From Stomoxys calcitrans (Eukaryota; Arthropoda; Insecta; Diptera; Muscidae): 64,000 nucleotides of DNA. A model generated the notes under the pieces. It did no database searches, was not told where the DNA came from, and saw nothing but the letters and a program-made list of their open reading frames with translations. Position 1 is the first letter of the stretch, and the number at the start of each line of letters is the position of its first letter. Positions 20,948-34,847 of this stretch are shown one piece after another. The stretch lies in NCBI RefSeq assembly GCF_963082655.1, contig NC_081554.1, positions 122,153,869-122,217,868 on the forward strand. Direction: 5' to 3'. The position numbers and the translations under genes are program-made.

Positions 20948-23891
20948 CTACTGGGCAGTGTTGTAGACCAGGTCCTCAATTCCGGTGGATCCGAACCTCC
21001 TATTATAGAACAGGAGTCTGCCATCCCTAGAAAGCAGGCCCTGTTCCTCCAAACCCGCAAGGCACACCGGCGGCCGGTGTGGCACTTCCAACAAACGTCC
21101 AGGACTTATGCCGCCCTGAAGACATCCCCTCACCAAACCATTGTCCACAGTGGACGCCTTCTCCAAGAAACCCAACGCGCACCTGACAAGGAACATCGAT
21201 CCTCTCAAGACCTGCCATGGAGTAGACCATCTCACAGGATGGCCGTCGCATCACCCCATCAGGGCCCATAGCAGGTCTGAGGCCCAGACAAGAGACGAGG
21301 ATCCTCCTCTCCCAGATCCTCAACCTTTCCATTTGGTTGGACGTGATGTCGAACCATACCGGAAAGGCGTAGGCGGTGATAGGCCTGATGATCTGTTTAT
21401 AGATCAGCAGCTTCACACGCCTACTGAGACCCCCTGAGGTTCTAAAGACCCTCAGGTAGGAGAAGAAGACCCCTTTGACCTTGTTGAGCAGATAATCAAT
21501 GTGTCTAACAAAGGTGAACCTTTCCTGGAAGACAACGCCTAGATACTTAATGCTGTCGCGAGTGGCGATGGCCTGACCTCCAATGGCAAGAGCGGGTTCG
21601 TACGCCCGTGAACGGGGGTACAAGTTCCGCCTCTTACCCTTGAAGATCATGCCCTCGCATTTGTCAACATTAAGCTTCAGCCTCCATCTGTCAAAATAGA
21701 CAGAGAGCTCCTCCAAGTAATGGTTCACTCTGGCATCCACAACCGCAGCGTCTGGTCCCGATGCCGCAATGAGAATGTCATCGGCATAAGCAAGGAGCAG
21801 GTCGCCAGCGGGTGGTTCCGGAATGTCAGACACAAAGATGTTGTACAAAATCGGGCCCAGGAGAGACCCCTGGGGTACCCCGGTTCGCACGTCTCTACTA
21901 CCCGACAAAGTCTCGCCTACCCGGATCCTGAAAGTTCTGCCACCAAGGAAATCTCTGACCAATCGGCAGAGGTTCGTGTCAAAACCCAGGATCCTCATCT
22001 TGTATATGATAGCATCATGCCATACGCTATCAAACGCCCTGGAGAAATCAAGGCTCACGGCAATCGTGACGTGTCGCCGGTTGAGCCCCCTAGAAACATG
22101 GTCCCCGAATACAGTCAGGGCATGGGAGGTGGAGAGACCCCGCCTGAAACCGAACTGGCAGTCAGGCAGGATCGCCCTGTCATCGAGAGTTTCCCTGATG
22201 CCCTCAAGCATGAAAAACTCAAAGAGCTTGCCCAACGAAGGGAGCAAGCTGATCGGTCTGTAAGCATCACCCCTGGATGGGTCCTTCCCCGGCTTAAGGA
22301 TGGGGACCGTAATGGCCTCCTTCCAAGACGCCGGGAAATAACCCAAATTAAGGCAATGATTAAATAGGACCGCGATGACACCCCAGGCCCTCCTGTCCGT
22401 CCTCTTAAGGACGATGTCAGGAACGCCGTCCAAACCGCAGGATCTACGATTACGCCTAGCCCGAAGGGCATCTCCCACCGCGTCGGCTGAAACAAATCGG
22501 CCCCTGCGCCAGTCCACAGAGCCTCCTCCAGCGGAGCCATCAGCGGCCAGAGCCGCAGAAAATTCCACCAGAGGGACACCGCCGACCAGCGACGAAACCT
22601 CGTCTCTGACCAACCCGTCTATAGGAAGTCCCCTCCCGGCCATCTCCGACACGTCACCCTGGACATGATCCGCCAGTATGTCCGCCTTGAGACGGTCATC
22701 CGAGACGACAGACCCGTCCGCCCGGACAAGATCAGGGATCGGAACCCTTTTCTTAATGCCGGCAGCGGCCCTAACCTTAGAGTAAACCCTATCGTCCACC
22801 CTTACACTCGCCAGATGACGAGCTTGGCGCTCCTCATCGTACCGTCGTATCTCATCACGCAAGATACGGTCCAAATCCCGGATCTCCATCCTATACAAGT
22901 CGTACCGGAAAGGATCCGTGGTCCTATGAAGAGCGCGCCTAAGCCTTTTCTTCGTCCGGAACAGTTCCACAACCTCCGGGGAAAGTCTCCGAGAGTCACC
23001 ACGCCTAGGGCGTACCCTTGGTGTGGAGGACTCCATGGCATCACGAAGTGCCCCACTCAGGGAATCAATGCACGCATCGATCTCCTCGCATGTGACATTT
23101 CGGTCCACCGGCAGAGAACATTCACCCAGATTGTCGGCAAGAACCCTGTGGAACCTGTGTCGGTCCATCCTAGCGTAGTCATAGACCAAAGCAGGCTCCC
23201 TCGTATCCGGGCGAACACCGGAGACAAGGATCTCCAAGGCCCTATGATCAGACTCATAGTCCAGAGTGCCGATCATCCTACCACGCGTACCGGACACTGC
23301 AACGCCGGGCGATGCCAAACAGATATCGATGTAGGAGGCTGACCCCCTACCGAACCTGGTTGGTCCGTCCGTCGGAACAACGTCCAGATCGGGACACCGG
23401 AGCAAAAACTCGCGTACCAATCTCCCTCTGCCGCAAGTAGAGCCGCCGCCCCACTCGACGTGCCTGGCATTCAGGTCAGCGCCGACCAGGACCTCACAGC
23501 CCGCAGCCAATGACCCCAACGCATCTAGGGAAGATACATCAAAGTCATTGGCCGGTGCGCAGTAGAGGGAAACCACACAGAGCGGCCTTCCGCCCTCTCT
23601 GTGTATCCTGACACAGGTCCCCTCGAGAACCCCTAAGTCCAACTGGACCCTATCACACCTGATATTGTCCCTGACCAACACAGCCGTTCCGCCACCCACG
23701 CGGTCCCGTCTGTACTGGGCAAAGACAATATACCCTTCCATCTCAAAGCGATGCCCCGCGTTCAGCTTATGCTCGGCCACAAGCATGACGTCAGGGCTGT
23801 GTCTATCCAAGAATAGTCTAAGATAATGTCTCTTCAGCCTAGAAACGACTGAATTGGCATTAACAAATACTACTCTCAGATCTCTAGACAT
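20948..23891 (-). pseudogene. LINE C ORF2: endonuclease-reverse transcriptase with a late frameshift
   Basis: Start ATG at 23891 (MSRDLRVVFVNANS), overlapping the ORF1 stop as ATGTCTAG; other in-frame Mets just upstream are less likely. Endonuclease motifs (MLVAEHKL, GGGTAVLV, VLVGADLNARH, YESDHRA) and RT motifs (YRPISLLPSLGK, VSLDFSRAFDSVW, GVPQGSLLGPILYN, AYADDILI near residue 702) are all present. Near 21192, just after ERIDV, the frame breaks. The conserved C-terminal part (LVRCALGFLEKAS to GIEDLVYNTAQ) continues in another frame to 20948, and the original frame runs on to 21027 in unrelated residues. Consistent with loss of one base: an inactivating mutation or a sequencing error. Confidence 0.9.
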
Positions 23892-25761
23892 CGCAGAGAG
23901 AGTCAACTACCGACATCATGGCTCCACAAATGTCGCCTACCTCTACCATCGTCCTGATGTCAGCAGATCGCTGACGCAGGACGGCTGCGCAGGTAAGGAA
24001 GTCCTTACCGAAAGCATCCCTGCACTTCGCGTCAAACGAGGCGAATAGACCAGCAGCGGATGCGGCGGCAGAACCAGCCCCATTCGGCACCGCAGCAAGT
24101 GCGGGACGAACAGGGGCCGGTGCCACAACAGGCGCAGTGCGAACCGTGGCCACGGCAGCATAGGAGACACCCCGTTGGGCGTAGCGTCCAACCGGAGCCG
24201 CCGAAGCAGCCGTTGCAGCAGGCGTAGATGAAGCACCAGACTTCATCAGTGCCCGCTGGGCCAGAAGAGCCTGCCTCTTAGGGCAGTTCTTCGCGCTCGC
24301 AGCGTGGCCGTCAACACCACAATTGACGCACCTCAACGCAAACTCAGGACGCACCGTCACAACTCCAGTGGTAGGGTCCTGCACCTTTATCGAACGGGGT
24401 TGTGAGACCCCCTTCGGAATGGCGCACTTCCCAGGGCCATGTTCGCCACCACATTTGACGCACCGGAATGGCATGCCGCAGTTGGTGGAAACATGGCCGA
24501 ACCTCTGGCAGTTGAAACACTGCGAGACCCCGACCTTCACGTCCTTCCTAAACAAGACCCTACAGCTGAGAAACCTTCTAACCTCGAAGAGTCCGTCAAC
24601 GTCGGGTCCTCTGGCCAAGTGGATAAGCCACTTATTCCCCCCTAACCTCACAACTCGTCTGATGTCCAGGCTTAGTGGCAGACCACGTAGCCCAGCCCGG
24701 ACATCTTCCTCATCATAAGACGACGACAGACCCTCGAGCACGACGGAGCGTGCGGTCTGTCCCTTGGGAGAGTAGGTGAACGAAGCGATCCCCTTTTCCC
24801 TAATCATGGAGAGAACCTTCGCATGCTCGTCCATGGACAAGATCCGAAGGTTCACCCCATTCCTGCCAACCAGCGACAACGTATACTTGTCGTGTCCCAG
24901 CAAGGCCCTAACGTCATCTGCGAACCCCTTGACATTCACCCCTACCACCGAGATCACCGGAATTGAGGACTTACCTGGTCTCTGATCCGTTGGAGCGGGT
25001 GGGGTTGGAGCGGGTGGGGTAGGTGGGGCTGGTGCAGATGCTGATGCTGATTTGAGGGGAATGGACCGATTGCCCGAGTAAACGGCCACAACCCTTGCCC
25101 TTGCCCTCTTTGTTTTTTTCTTCGTCTTGCCATCCGGTTGGGTAGCAATCTTCTTATCCACAGTAGATGCGGCCTTTGCTGCTGCTGCTGCTGATGTAGA
25201 TGGCAGGTCATCTGCCATTGTTGTTTTAAACGATGATGCTGCAGCTGATGATGTTGATGGAACTGCAGTTGTTGATGGTGCTGCCACAGCTGGGGTGCTA
25301 GGAGGTCCATCGCTCAATATCGTCTTGGCCGGCTTCTTCGGTACCACCACGTGTGAGGCCGGCGCTGCACTCACAACATTGATCTTCCCGGGCATCGGCT
25401 TTATGACCACGGGCTGCTGCACTGGCGGTGTGTCAGCAGTCTCCATATCCATGGCATCCATTGTGCCATTGTTGGCATTAGGTCCCTTGACCTCTGCCAG
25501 CTGTTTCTGCAAGGAGCCCAGCAAGCGTTTATAGCTGAACTCCTTGTTCCCGAGCTCTTGGACTTGGTGGCCAAGCTCTTTAACAAGCGCCAATAGACGT
25601 TGTTGCTCTTGTCGCTGACTTTCGACCAAATCTACCAGGGACTGGTATTCGGTCCTATTGATAGTAACGACGTCCAGCATTGTCGTTGCTTTTTTATCTG
25701 GCGCGCTCTTCGACGGTCCGTCGGAATCTTCATCGGAAGTAATTTTCCTTCGAACTGACAT
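23884..25761 (-). CDS. LINE C ORF1: Gag-like RNA-binding protein
   Basis: 625 residues from the ATG at 25761 (MSVRRKITSDEDSD). A coiled-coil-like segment (SLVDLVESQRQEQQRLLALVKELGHQVQELGNKE) precedes an Ala/Ser/Pro/Thr-rich region with TGC/ATG microsatellites. The gag region (MIREKGIASFTYSPKG, VVLEGLSSSY) leads to three CCHC knuckles from about residue 415 (CFNCQRFGHVSTNC, CVKCGGEHGPGKC, CVNCGVDGHAASAKNC). The C-terminal module CRDAFGKDFLTCAAV is the most divergent of the five. It ends LCDV like E. Confidence 0.9.
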   Translation of the reverse strand: MSVRRKITSDEDSDGPSKSAPDKKATTMLDVVTINRTEYQSLVDLVESQRQEQQRLLALVKELGHQVQELGNKEFSYKRLLGSLQKQLAEVKGPNANNGTMDAMDMETADTPPVQQPVVIKPMPGKINVVSAAPASHVVVPKKPAKTILSDGPPSTPAVAAPSTTAVPSTSSAAASSFKTTMADDLPSTSAAAAAKAASTVDKKIATQPDGKTKKKTKRARARVVAVYSGNRSIPLKSASASAPAPPTPPAPTPPAPTDQRPGKSSIPVISVVGVNVKGFADDVRALLGHDKYTLSLVGRNGVNLRILSMDEHAKVLSMIREKGIASFTYSPKGQTARSVVLEGLSSSYDEEDVRAGLRGLPLSLDIRRVVRLGGNKWLIHLARGPDVDGLFEVRRFLSCRVLFRKDVKVGVSQCFNCQRFGHVSTNCGMPFRCVKCGGEHGPGKCAIPKGVSQPRSIKVQDPTTGVVTVRPEFALRCVNCGVDGHAASAKNCPKRQALLAQRALMKSGASSTPAATAASAAPVGRYAQRGVSYAAVATVRTAPVVAPAPVRPALAAVPNGAGSAAASAAGLFASFDAKCRDAFGKDFLTCAAVLRQRSADIRTMVEVGDICGAMMSVVDSLCDV

Positions 25762-26044
25762 GGCACCATAGGCTTTGCGCACTCAGTCACGATATCTGCT
25801 GTTGTTGTTGACGGCTGCCAAACTGACCGCAGGTATCCAATTCGCTAATCGTTGGGAAAGCCCACGGTAAAACCTAATAGCGATGTTATTACCGTGGCTT
25901 GCTGTTGTTGTTGTTGTAGTCTTGGCAAAGGGTTGATGCCTTGACTCTTTTCTTCCGCTGCATCCAGGCTACGCCAGGCCAAAGATGAATCGATGTTACC
26001 TGCCCTCGGCACGTGAATAACGAAAAGCCGCTGGCAGGTATAAC

Positions 26045-26147
26045 TTCACTTATATTTTTCTTTTTAAACACACTTTAACACTTTGTAAATATACACTCAC
26101 TACTGGTGTACGCTGATTGGTTGAAAATATGGTTTCAACCTTTAGAC
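26045..26147 (-). repeat. Right TSD copy of LINE C: H1 leader and proximal promoter
   Basis: 103 bases identical to 20519-20621. The H1 promoter upstream (26148 onward) now leads through a nearly complete H1 leader straight into LINE C. Confidence 0.85.
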
Positions 26148-27556
26148 TAGTGATGGCTGGGTACATCGAAATTATGAGAAGTACATAGTAGTCAACTACG
26201 AAATTTTGCGAAACGTTGTGTGGAAGCGAATAAAAATTTTTACAAAAGTTTTCACAGAATTATTCATTTTACGATGAGATAGTAACAATTTCTTTTTATT
26301 TTTTATACAATTCTTCTAGTAGAGATATCCAGCTAATCATTAAAGAAAATCCGAGTTAATTATCTTTAAGCGTTACCGAGTTATAAGGGTTTGAGTTGAA
26401 AGTTTATAAAAATGTTATGATAAAATTGTAACTAAATTATAAAAATTTTCCAATTTTTATTGAAAATTGGTTTTTATAAAAATTTAGTATGGAATCTTGA
26501 TATGTTTTCTTGAAAGAAGTGTAAAAAAAAGTGAAAATTTGGATGATTTTCATAGTGAAATAATCGATTTTATTATGTAGTCTATGACAGTTGAATTCAC
26601 CATATTGGCGTATTTTCCATGAATAAAAGTTTTTCTGCAAATTAATTTGAAAGCTCTAATGTAAAAATGTTTTAGGAAAATTTTATCATAAAATATTATA
26701 GAAATGATAGATTTCTATTAAAATGTTACATAATTTGTAAAAAGTGTACGTTTGTTACGAAAAGTCTAAAATATTACGATGCTATGTTATACCAACGTCG
26801 TTGGCTATGCAAAATGTGCGGTGAGCTCTATTGCATTTATTATAAAATATTTTTTTCTATATAAAGTGGACTTGAAACTAAATAAAAAATTTAAAAATGT
26901 AAATTCTAAACAATGTATTGTTGCAATCACAAATTTAAAAAAATATATAATTTTTTTTTTGGAAATTAAACACAAATTCAAAAATGCCCTTGTCTAAGCA
27001 AGCAAATGTAGAACAGTTGCATACCGAACGAAATCTATTTCCCTTTAATAATTTAAAATATTAAAATACTATTTTATTCTTTTTAAAACAGTTTTTAGAA
27101 TAGCAAAAAATATCATTTGTTTAAAAATAATAAAAAATACAGAAAAAATTTATATTCAATGTATCTAAATTATCTATTTAAGGTTAAAATTCTCTCGAAT
27201 GTATTGGCCTGCCTGTTTTTATCTTCATTCATTCTTGTTATGTAGCTACTACGAAAAATCAAATTTTGCAAAAAGAATAACAGCAAATATACTGTTGCTA
27301 ATAGAAAATAAAAATTTTCAATTTAACATAAAAAGTAAATTAAATAATTTTTTTTTAAAAAAAAGTTTTTGATTTCGCTCCATGTTTTGAAACCCAATAT
27401 TACCAAAAGTAAAACGCATAGAAAAGAAAAAAATTTTTTTAATATAAATAGTGTATTTTTCCATCCCCAAAAAAAGACTATATTTATTTATTTTAATAAA
27501 AATAAAAAGGTGTAAGTTTTGAATAAATTTTTTTCTCTTTTTTATAAAAATATTGT
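26148..27556. other. H1-H3 spacer, remainder (unit II)
   Basis: Continuation of the H1 upstream region and the AT-rich spacer seen in the other units. The hairpin corresponding to 3690-3710 is at about 26450-26470. No gene seen. Confidence 0.8.
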
Positions 27557-27572
27557 GGTCCTGAAAAGGACC
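27557..27572 (-). terminator. Histone 3' stem-loop, H3-II
   Basis: Minus-strand GGTCCTTTTCAGGACC. Confidence 0.95.
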
Positions 27573-27616
27573 GATTGTTTTTGTAAAAAAAAGTTGGCTT
27601 TTAAAATGTCAATAAT

Positions 27617-28665
<1,049 letters not shown>

Positions 28666-28722
28666 ACATTATCTTGACGCTATTTTGGAGAAAATTTTAA
28701 GAACTTTAAAACTAAAACAATC

Positions 28723-28738
28723 GGTCCTTTTCAGGACC
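28723..28738 (+). terminator. Histone 3' stem-loop, H4-II
   Basis: GGTCCTTTTCAGGACC. Confidence 0.95.
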
Positions 28739-29599
28739 ACAAAACATATTTAAAAAGAGATATATCTTGTTATAAATTTTTACTAAAAAAAAATACATAA
28801 AATTTATTTGAAAATAAATATTACCATTTTTCAATTTGCCGTCGGCCAAAATGTAGCTTCTATAATATACATACATACATGACGAAACTAAAACCGACGC
28901 CATTAGAACAATACGATGAAACGATGGTATACAACACTAAAAAGCATACATACACACAGATACCAAAATGCACGCATATACTACCATTAAATGTTTCCTT
29001 TGCTTGGAGCTGCTAACTTTGTCACAAATGTACGAAGAGGGACGATCGTAGATACTTCGTTTCGATGTTTTGTTATTACATATGCCAATTTTTTTCAGCA
29101 TCAGAAAATGAACAATGATTACCATGTGATATTCAAATGTAAAATAAATAGTTTTTACAGTACCCTAATGGTAACATTGATCCTATTAAATGCCGATAAT
29201 CTTGAGTAGGGTCGATAAAACTAAATTCTTATTATGTTAATGTATGCAAATAGGCGAAATGTTGATGCATGATAATTGATAACTGATAATTATGACATGT
29301 ATATTAAAAGACCTGCAATAGTCGATAAGATGTAAACATATTTGAAAATGTTTACCTATAAACAATAGATGGCAGATTTTTTTGTATTTACGCCTAAAAC
29401 AGGATTGTTTAAGGAAATTTCGAATAACGAAATTGCTAGCAAATTACCAAATCCACTGAAAAAAAAAATCGACCAAAAAATATTTTTTAAATTTAACTAC
29501 AATTAAAATTTTATTTATTATTTAAAACTATTTTTTAAGTAAATTTTCTTGATAAAATAAGGTTTGATATAGTTTTTTCTCTTTTAAAAAAATTTTTGT
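28739..29599. other. Convergent H4-H2A spacer (unit II)
   Basis: AT-rich copy of 11552-12412 with scattered differences; no gene seen. Confidence 0.8.
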
Positions 29600-29615
29600 C
29601 GTCCTGAAAAGGACG
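29600..29615 (-). terminator. Histone 3' stem-loop, H2A-II
   Basis: Minus-strand CGTCCTTTTCAGGACG. Confidence 0.93.
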
Positions 29616-29677
29616 GATTGTTGTTGATTTATACGATGGCCTGTATTTACATTTTTTCTTTGATGCTCGTAGATAAT

Positions 29678-30321
<644 letters not shown>

Positions 30322-30696
30322 ATGCCTCCAAAAGCCAGTGGTAAAGCAGCAAAGAAGGCCGGCAAAGCCCAAAAGAACATCACTAAGGGTGACAAGACCA
30401 AGAGACGCACCAAGCGTAAGGAGAGTTATGCTATCTACATTTACAAAGTGTTGAAGCAAGTCCATCCCGATACTGGTATCTCCTCAAAGGCCATGAGCAT
30501 CATGAACAGTTTCGTCAACGATATCTTTGAACGTATCGCCGCCGAAGCCTCCCGTTTGGCTCACTACAACAAGCGTTCCACCATCACCAGTCGGGAAATC
30601 CAAACTGCCGTCCGTCTATTATTGCCCGGTGAGTTGGCTAAGCACGCTGTCAGTGAAGGTACCAAAGCCGTTACTAAGTACACCAGCTCCAAGTAA
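30322..30696 (+). CDS. H2B: Histone H2B (unit III)
   Basis: Same protein as units I, II and IV. One of only two H2B genes in the window with an intact native promoter. Confidence 0.98.
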   Translation: MPPKASGKAAKKAGKAQKNITKGDKTKRRTKRKESYAIYIYKVLKQVHPDTGISSKAMSIMNSFVNDIFERIAAEASRLAHYNKRSTITSREIQTAVRLLLPGELAKHAVSEGTKAVTKYTSSK

Positions 30697-30742
30697 ATGG
30701 CATACTTATTTCGTCGTACAATATTTTCCCTACAACATCAAA

Positions 30743-30758
30743 GGCCCTTTTCAGGGCC
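30743..30758 (+). terminator. Histone 3' stem-loop, H2B-III
   Basis: GGCCCTTTTCAGGGCC. Confidence 0.95.
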
Positions 30759-31526
30759 ACAAAATAAATTAAAAAAGAGACTTAATTCGTTATTCAACTA
30801 AAATTAATTTATATTTACAAATTTAAAGAAAAAATATATCTACCACTCACCCTCACATTGCCCTTATTACTTTTTTAAAATAAAATATGTATACTACCCA
30901 TACTCTAATATTGCCCTCCTTGCTTAGCACCATCTACATCTACAGTAATATGATCAACACATATTGCTCTTATGCTCAAACACTCGGTATGCAACGTTGT
31001 ATTGATGTTCGAGTATATGTGAGCGTGTGTGTTGATACTAAATTTTTTAGGGATGTATACTAGTATGTTAGCGTGAAATGGTGTAGAGATGTATATGTGG
31101 ACTTATGCGTTTGTACGCGAGATCTATGGGTAGGTATGCTCGTAAAGAATGAAATAGGTATGCTAAGTGCGATTTTTGAAGGGAATATTGTACGCCACTC
31201 TCTTATTGGTTAGGTATGCTAAATGAGATTTTCTTTAACATTAACTGATTTTCATAGTTCTTAGTAATTGCTTTGGTTTATGACCCTAAGTGAAACAGTT
31301 AATCCAGTTGCGGAAAAAATCCCATTTAACATGTGATTACTTAAATTTCCTTAAAGGGTAATGTATTCCCATAGTAGGTAACAATGGTATTAAAAGATTT
31401 CAACAGATGTTTTACAGCTACGAAAAGGGCTGTGATTAGCTTTTCCCTTAAAATTAACATAGTATTTATTAGGTAATTAAAAAATTGTTTGAGTTAAATT
31501 TGGTCTCTTTTTAAAAATTTTTTTGT
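30759..31526. other. Convergent H2B-H1 spacer (unit III)
   Basis: Same as 1748-2515; no gene seen. Confidence 0.8.
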
Positions 31527-31542
31527 AGCCCTGAAAAGGGCT
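31527..31542 (-). terminator. Histone 3' stem-loop, H1-III
   Basis: Minus-strand AGCCCTTTTCAGGGCT. Confidence 0.95.
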
Positions 31543-31611
31543 GTTAGATATACTGCTTTCGAATATCGAAAATAATCATTTTGACATGATAAGTAATTTT
31601 GCATGGAAAAA

Positions 31612-32292
31612 TTACTTCTTAGCGGCGGTCTTCTTGGCAGCTGGCTTCTTTGCTGCGGCAGCCTTTTTGGGCTTGGCAGCGGTGGTTTTTGCCTTGGGTG
31701 CCTTTGGTTTAGTGGCTGATGCTTTGGCGGCTGTTTTTGCGGGTTTAGCTTTAACTGTACCTGTCTTTTTGGCAGTTTTAGCCTTGGCCTTTTCGGTCTT
31801 CTTCTTCTCGGCGGTCTTTTTAGCAGCGGAAGGCTTCTTTGCAGCGGCTTTCTTTTCACCGGCTGCCTTTTTGGGTGCTGCTGCCTTCTTTTTCTTATCA
31901 CCGGCTGGGACCTTCTTCTTCTTTTCAGCGCTCTTTGCTTTAGGTTCCTTCGAGGCAGATGGGGACAATTTGAATGAACCGGAGGCACCCTTACCTTTAG
32001 TTTGGATCAATTTTCCACTAGCAACAGCGCTCTTCAAGTACTTCTTGATGAATGGGGCCAATTTTACAGCATCAACTTTGTATGTGCTGGCCAAGTATTT
32101 CTTGATGGCAGGCAATGAGGAACCACCACGTTCTTTCAATGTTTTGATGGCAGCATCGACCATTTGTTGGGTTGGTGGATGGCTTGGGGCAGCAGAGGGT
32201 TTCTTTGCCTTGGCAGCGGCTTTCTTAGGTGCCTTTTTCTCAACAGCGGCGACTGGAGATGCGGTGGCTTCAACAACGGCGGCGTCAGACAT
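31612..32292 (-). CDS. His1: Linker histone H1 (unit III)
   Basis: Identical protein to H1-I, with the native TATA-less CCAAT-containing promoter attached. Confidence 0.97.
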   Translation of the reverse strand: MSDAAVVEATASPVAAVEKKAPKKAAAKAKKPSAAPSHPPTQQMVDAAIKTLKERGGSSLPAIKKYLASTYKVDAVKLAPFIKKYLKSAVASGKLIQTKGKGASGSFKLSPSASKEPKAKSAEKKKKVPAGDKKKKAAAPKKAAGEKKAAAKKPSAAKKTAEKKKTEKAKAKTAKKTGTVKAKPAKTAAKASATKPKAPKAKTTAAKPKKAAAAKKPAAKKTAAKK

Positions 32293-33805
32293 GATTTCAC
32301 TTATATTTTTCTTTTTAAACACACTTTAACACTTTGTAAATATACACTCACTACTGGTGTACGCTGATTGGTTGAAAATATGGTTTCAACCTTTAGACTA
32401 GTGATGGCTGGGTACATCGAAATTATGAGAAGTACATAGTAGTCAACTACGAAATTTTGCGAAACGTTGTGTGGAAGCGAATAAAAATTTTTACAAAAGT
32501 TTTCACAGAATTATTCATTTTACGATGAGATAGTAACAATTTCTTTTTATTTTTTATACAATTCTTCTAGTAGAGATATCCAGCTAATCATTAAAGAAAA
32601 TCCGAGTTAATTATCTTTAAGCGTTACCGAGTTATAAGGGTTTGAGTTGAAAGTTTATAAAAATGTTATGATAAAATTGTAACTAAATTATAAAAATTTT
32701 CCAATTTTTATTGAAAATTGGTTTTTATAAAAATTTAGTATGGAATCTTGATATGTTTTCTTGAAAGAAGTGTAAAAAAAAGTGAAAATTTGGATGATTT
32801 TCATAGTGAAATAATCGATTTTATTATGTAGTCTATGACAGTTGAATTCACCATATTGGCGTATTTTCCATGAATAAAAGTTTTTCTGCAAATTAATTTG
32901 AAAGCTCTAATGTAAAAATGTTTTAGGAAAATTTTATCATAAAATATTATAGAAATGATAGATTTCTATTAAAATGTTACATAATTTGTAAAAAGTGTAC
33001 GTTTGTTACGAAAAGTCTAAAATATTACGATGCTATGTTATACCAACGTCGTTGGCTATGCAAAATGTGCGGTGAGCTCTATTGCATTTATTATAAAATA
33101 TTTTTTCTATATAAAGTGGACTTGAAACTAAATAAAAAATTTAAAAATGTAAATTCTAAACAATGTATTGTTGCAATCACAAATTTAAAAAAATATATAA
33201 TTTTTTTTTGGAAATTAAACACAAATTCAAAAATGCCCTTGTCTAAGCAAGCAAATGTAGAACAGTTGCATACCGAACGAAATCTATTTCCCTTTAATAA
33301 TTTAAAATATTAAAATACTATTTTATTCTTTTTAAAACAGTTTTTAGAATAGCAAAAAATATCATTTGTTTAAAAATAATAAAAAATACAGAAAAAATTT
33401 ATATTCAATGTATCTAAATTATCTATTTAAGGTTAAAATTCTCTCGAATGTATTGGCCTGCCTGTTTTTATCTTCATTCATTCTTGTTATGTAGCTACTA
33501 CGAAAAATCAAATTTTGCAAAAAGAATAACAGCAAATATACTGTTGCTAATAGAAAATAAAAATTTTCAATTTAACATAAAAAGTAAATTAAATAATTTT
33601 TTTTTAAAAAAAAGTTTTTGATTTCGCTCCATGTTTTGAAACCCAATATTACCAAAAGTAAAACGCATAGAAAAGAAAAAATTTTTTTTAATATAAATAG
33701 TGTATTTTTCCATCCCCAAAAAAAGACTATATTTATTTATTTTAATAAAAATAAAAAGGTGTAAGTTTTGAATAAATTTTTTTCTCTTTTTTATAAAAAT
33801 ATTGT
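32293..33805. other. H1-H3 spacer with H1 promoter (unit III)
   Basis: As 3282-4795, with single-base homopolymer differences (for example one T fewer near 33103). No gene seen. Confidence 0.8.
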
Positions 33806-33821
33806 GGTCCTGAAAAGGACC
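33806..33821 (-). terminator. Histone 3' stem-loop, H3-III
   Basis: Minus-strand GGTCCTTTTCAGGACC. Confidence 0.95.
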
Positions 33822-33865
33822 GATTGTTTTTGTAAAAAAAAGTTGGCTTTTAAAATGTCAATAAT

Positions 33866-34555
<690 letters not shown>

Positions 34556-34666
34556 TTATATTGTGTTTGTCTTTTGAAGTGTTCACATCGTGTTATTTGG
34601 CTCGCGGAGTTTGACAACAAATTTTTATCTAAAGTTGTGAAAATTGTGATTTCTTAGGTGTCTACT

Positions 34667-34768
34667 TTGAAAATCAATAGTAGGCACCAGTGCTGGGCAA
34701 ATTTTTGATTTTGCCATCCATCTTACTTTGATTTTTGAGAATCGAGAGTAGGCAGCAGTGCTGGCACA
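34667..34768 (+). repeat. Direct repeat in the 5' UTR of LINE D
   Basis: TTTGAAAATCAATAGTAGG with CACCAGTGCTGG (from 34667) is repeated in variant form about 67 bases downstream (from 34734, GTAGGCAGCAGTGCTGG). Possible promoter module. Confidence 0.6.
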
Positions 34769-34847
34769 ATCTCGTAACCAGCTTGACGATTTGTCTCATG
34801 TCACTCAAAATCATGAGAATTGCATAGGAGGCAGCGAAACCAGAAAT

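Larger units (their letters stand above)
20622..26044 (-). mobile_element. Non-LTR retrotransposon C, in the H1 promoter
   Basis: 5.42 kb. Minus strand: 5' UTR (26044-25762), ORF1 (25761-23884), ORF2 (23891-20948, frameshifted near the end), 3' UTR, and a tail whose last unit GTCTAAAGGC repeats the first bases of the TSD. It has a 103-bp TSD and the same direction as H1. It is the GC-richest element, with the three knuckles and the ORF overlap of the others but its own sequence family. Confidence 0.92.
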
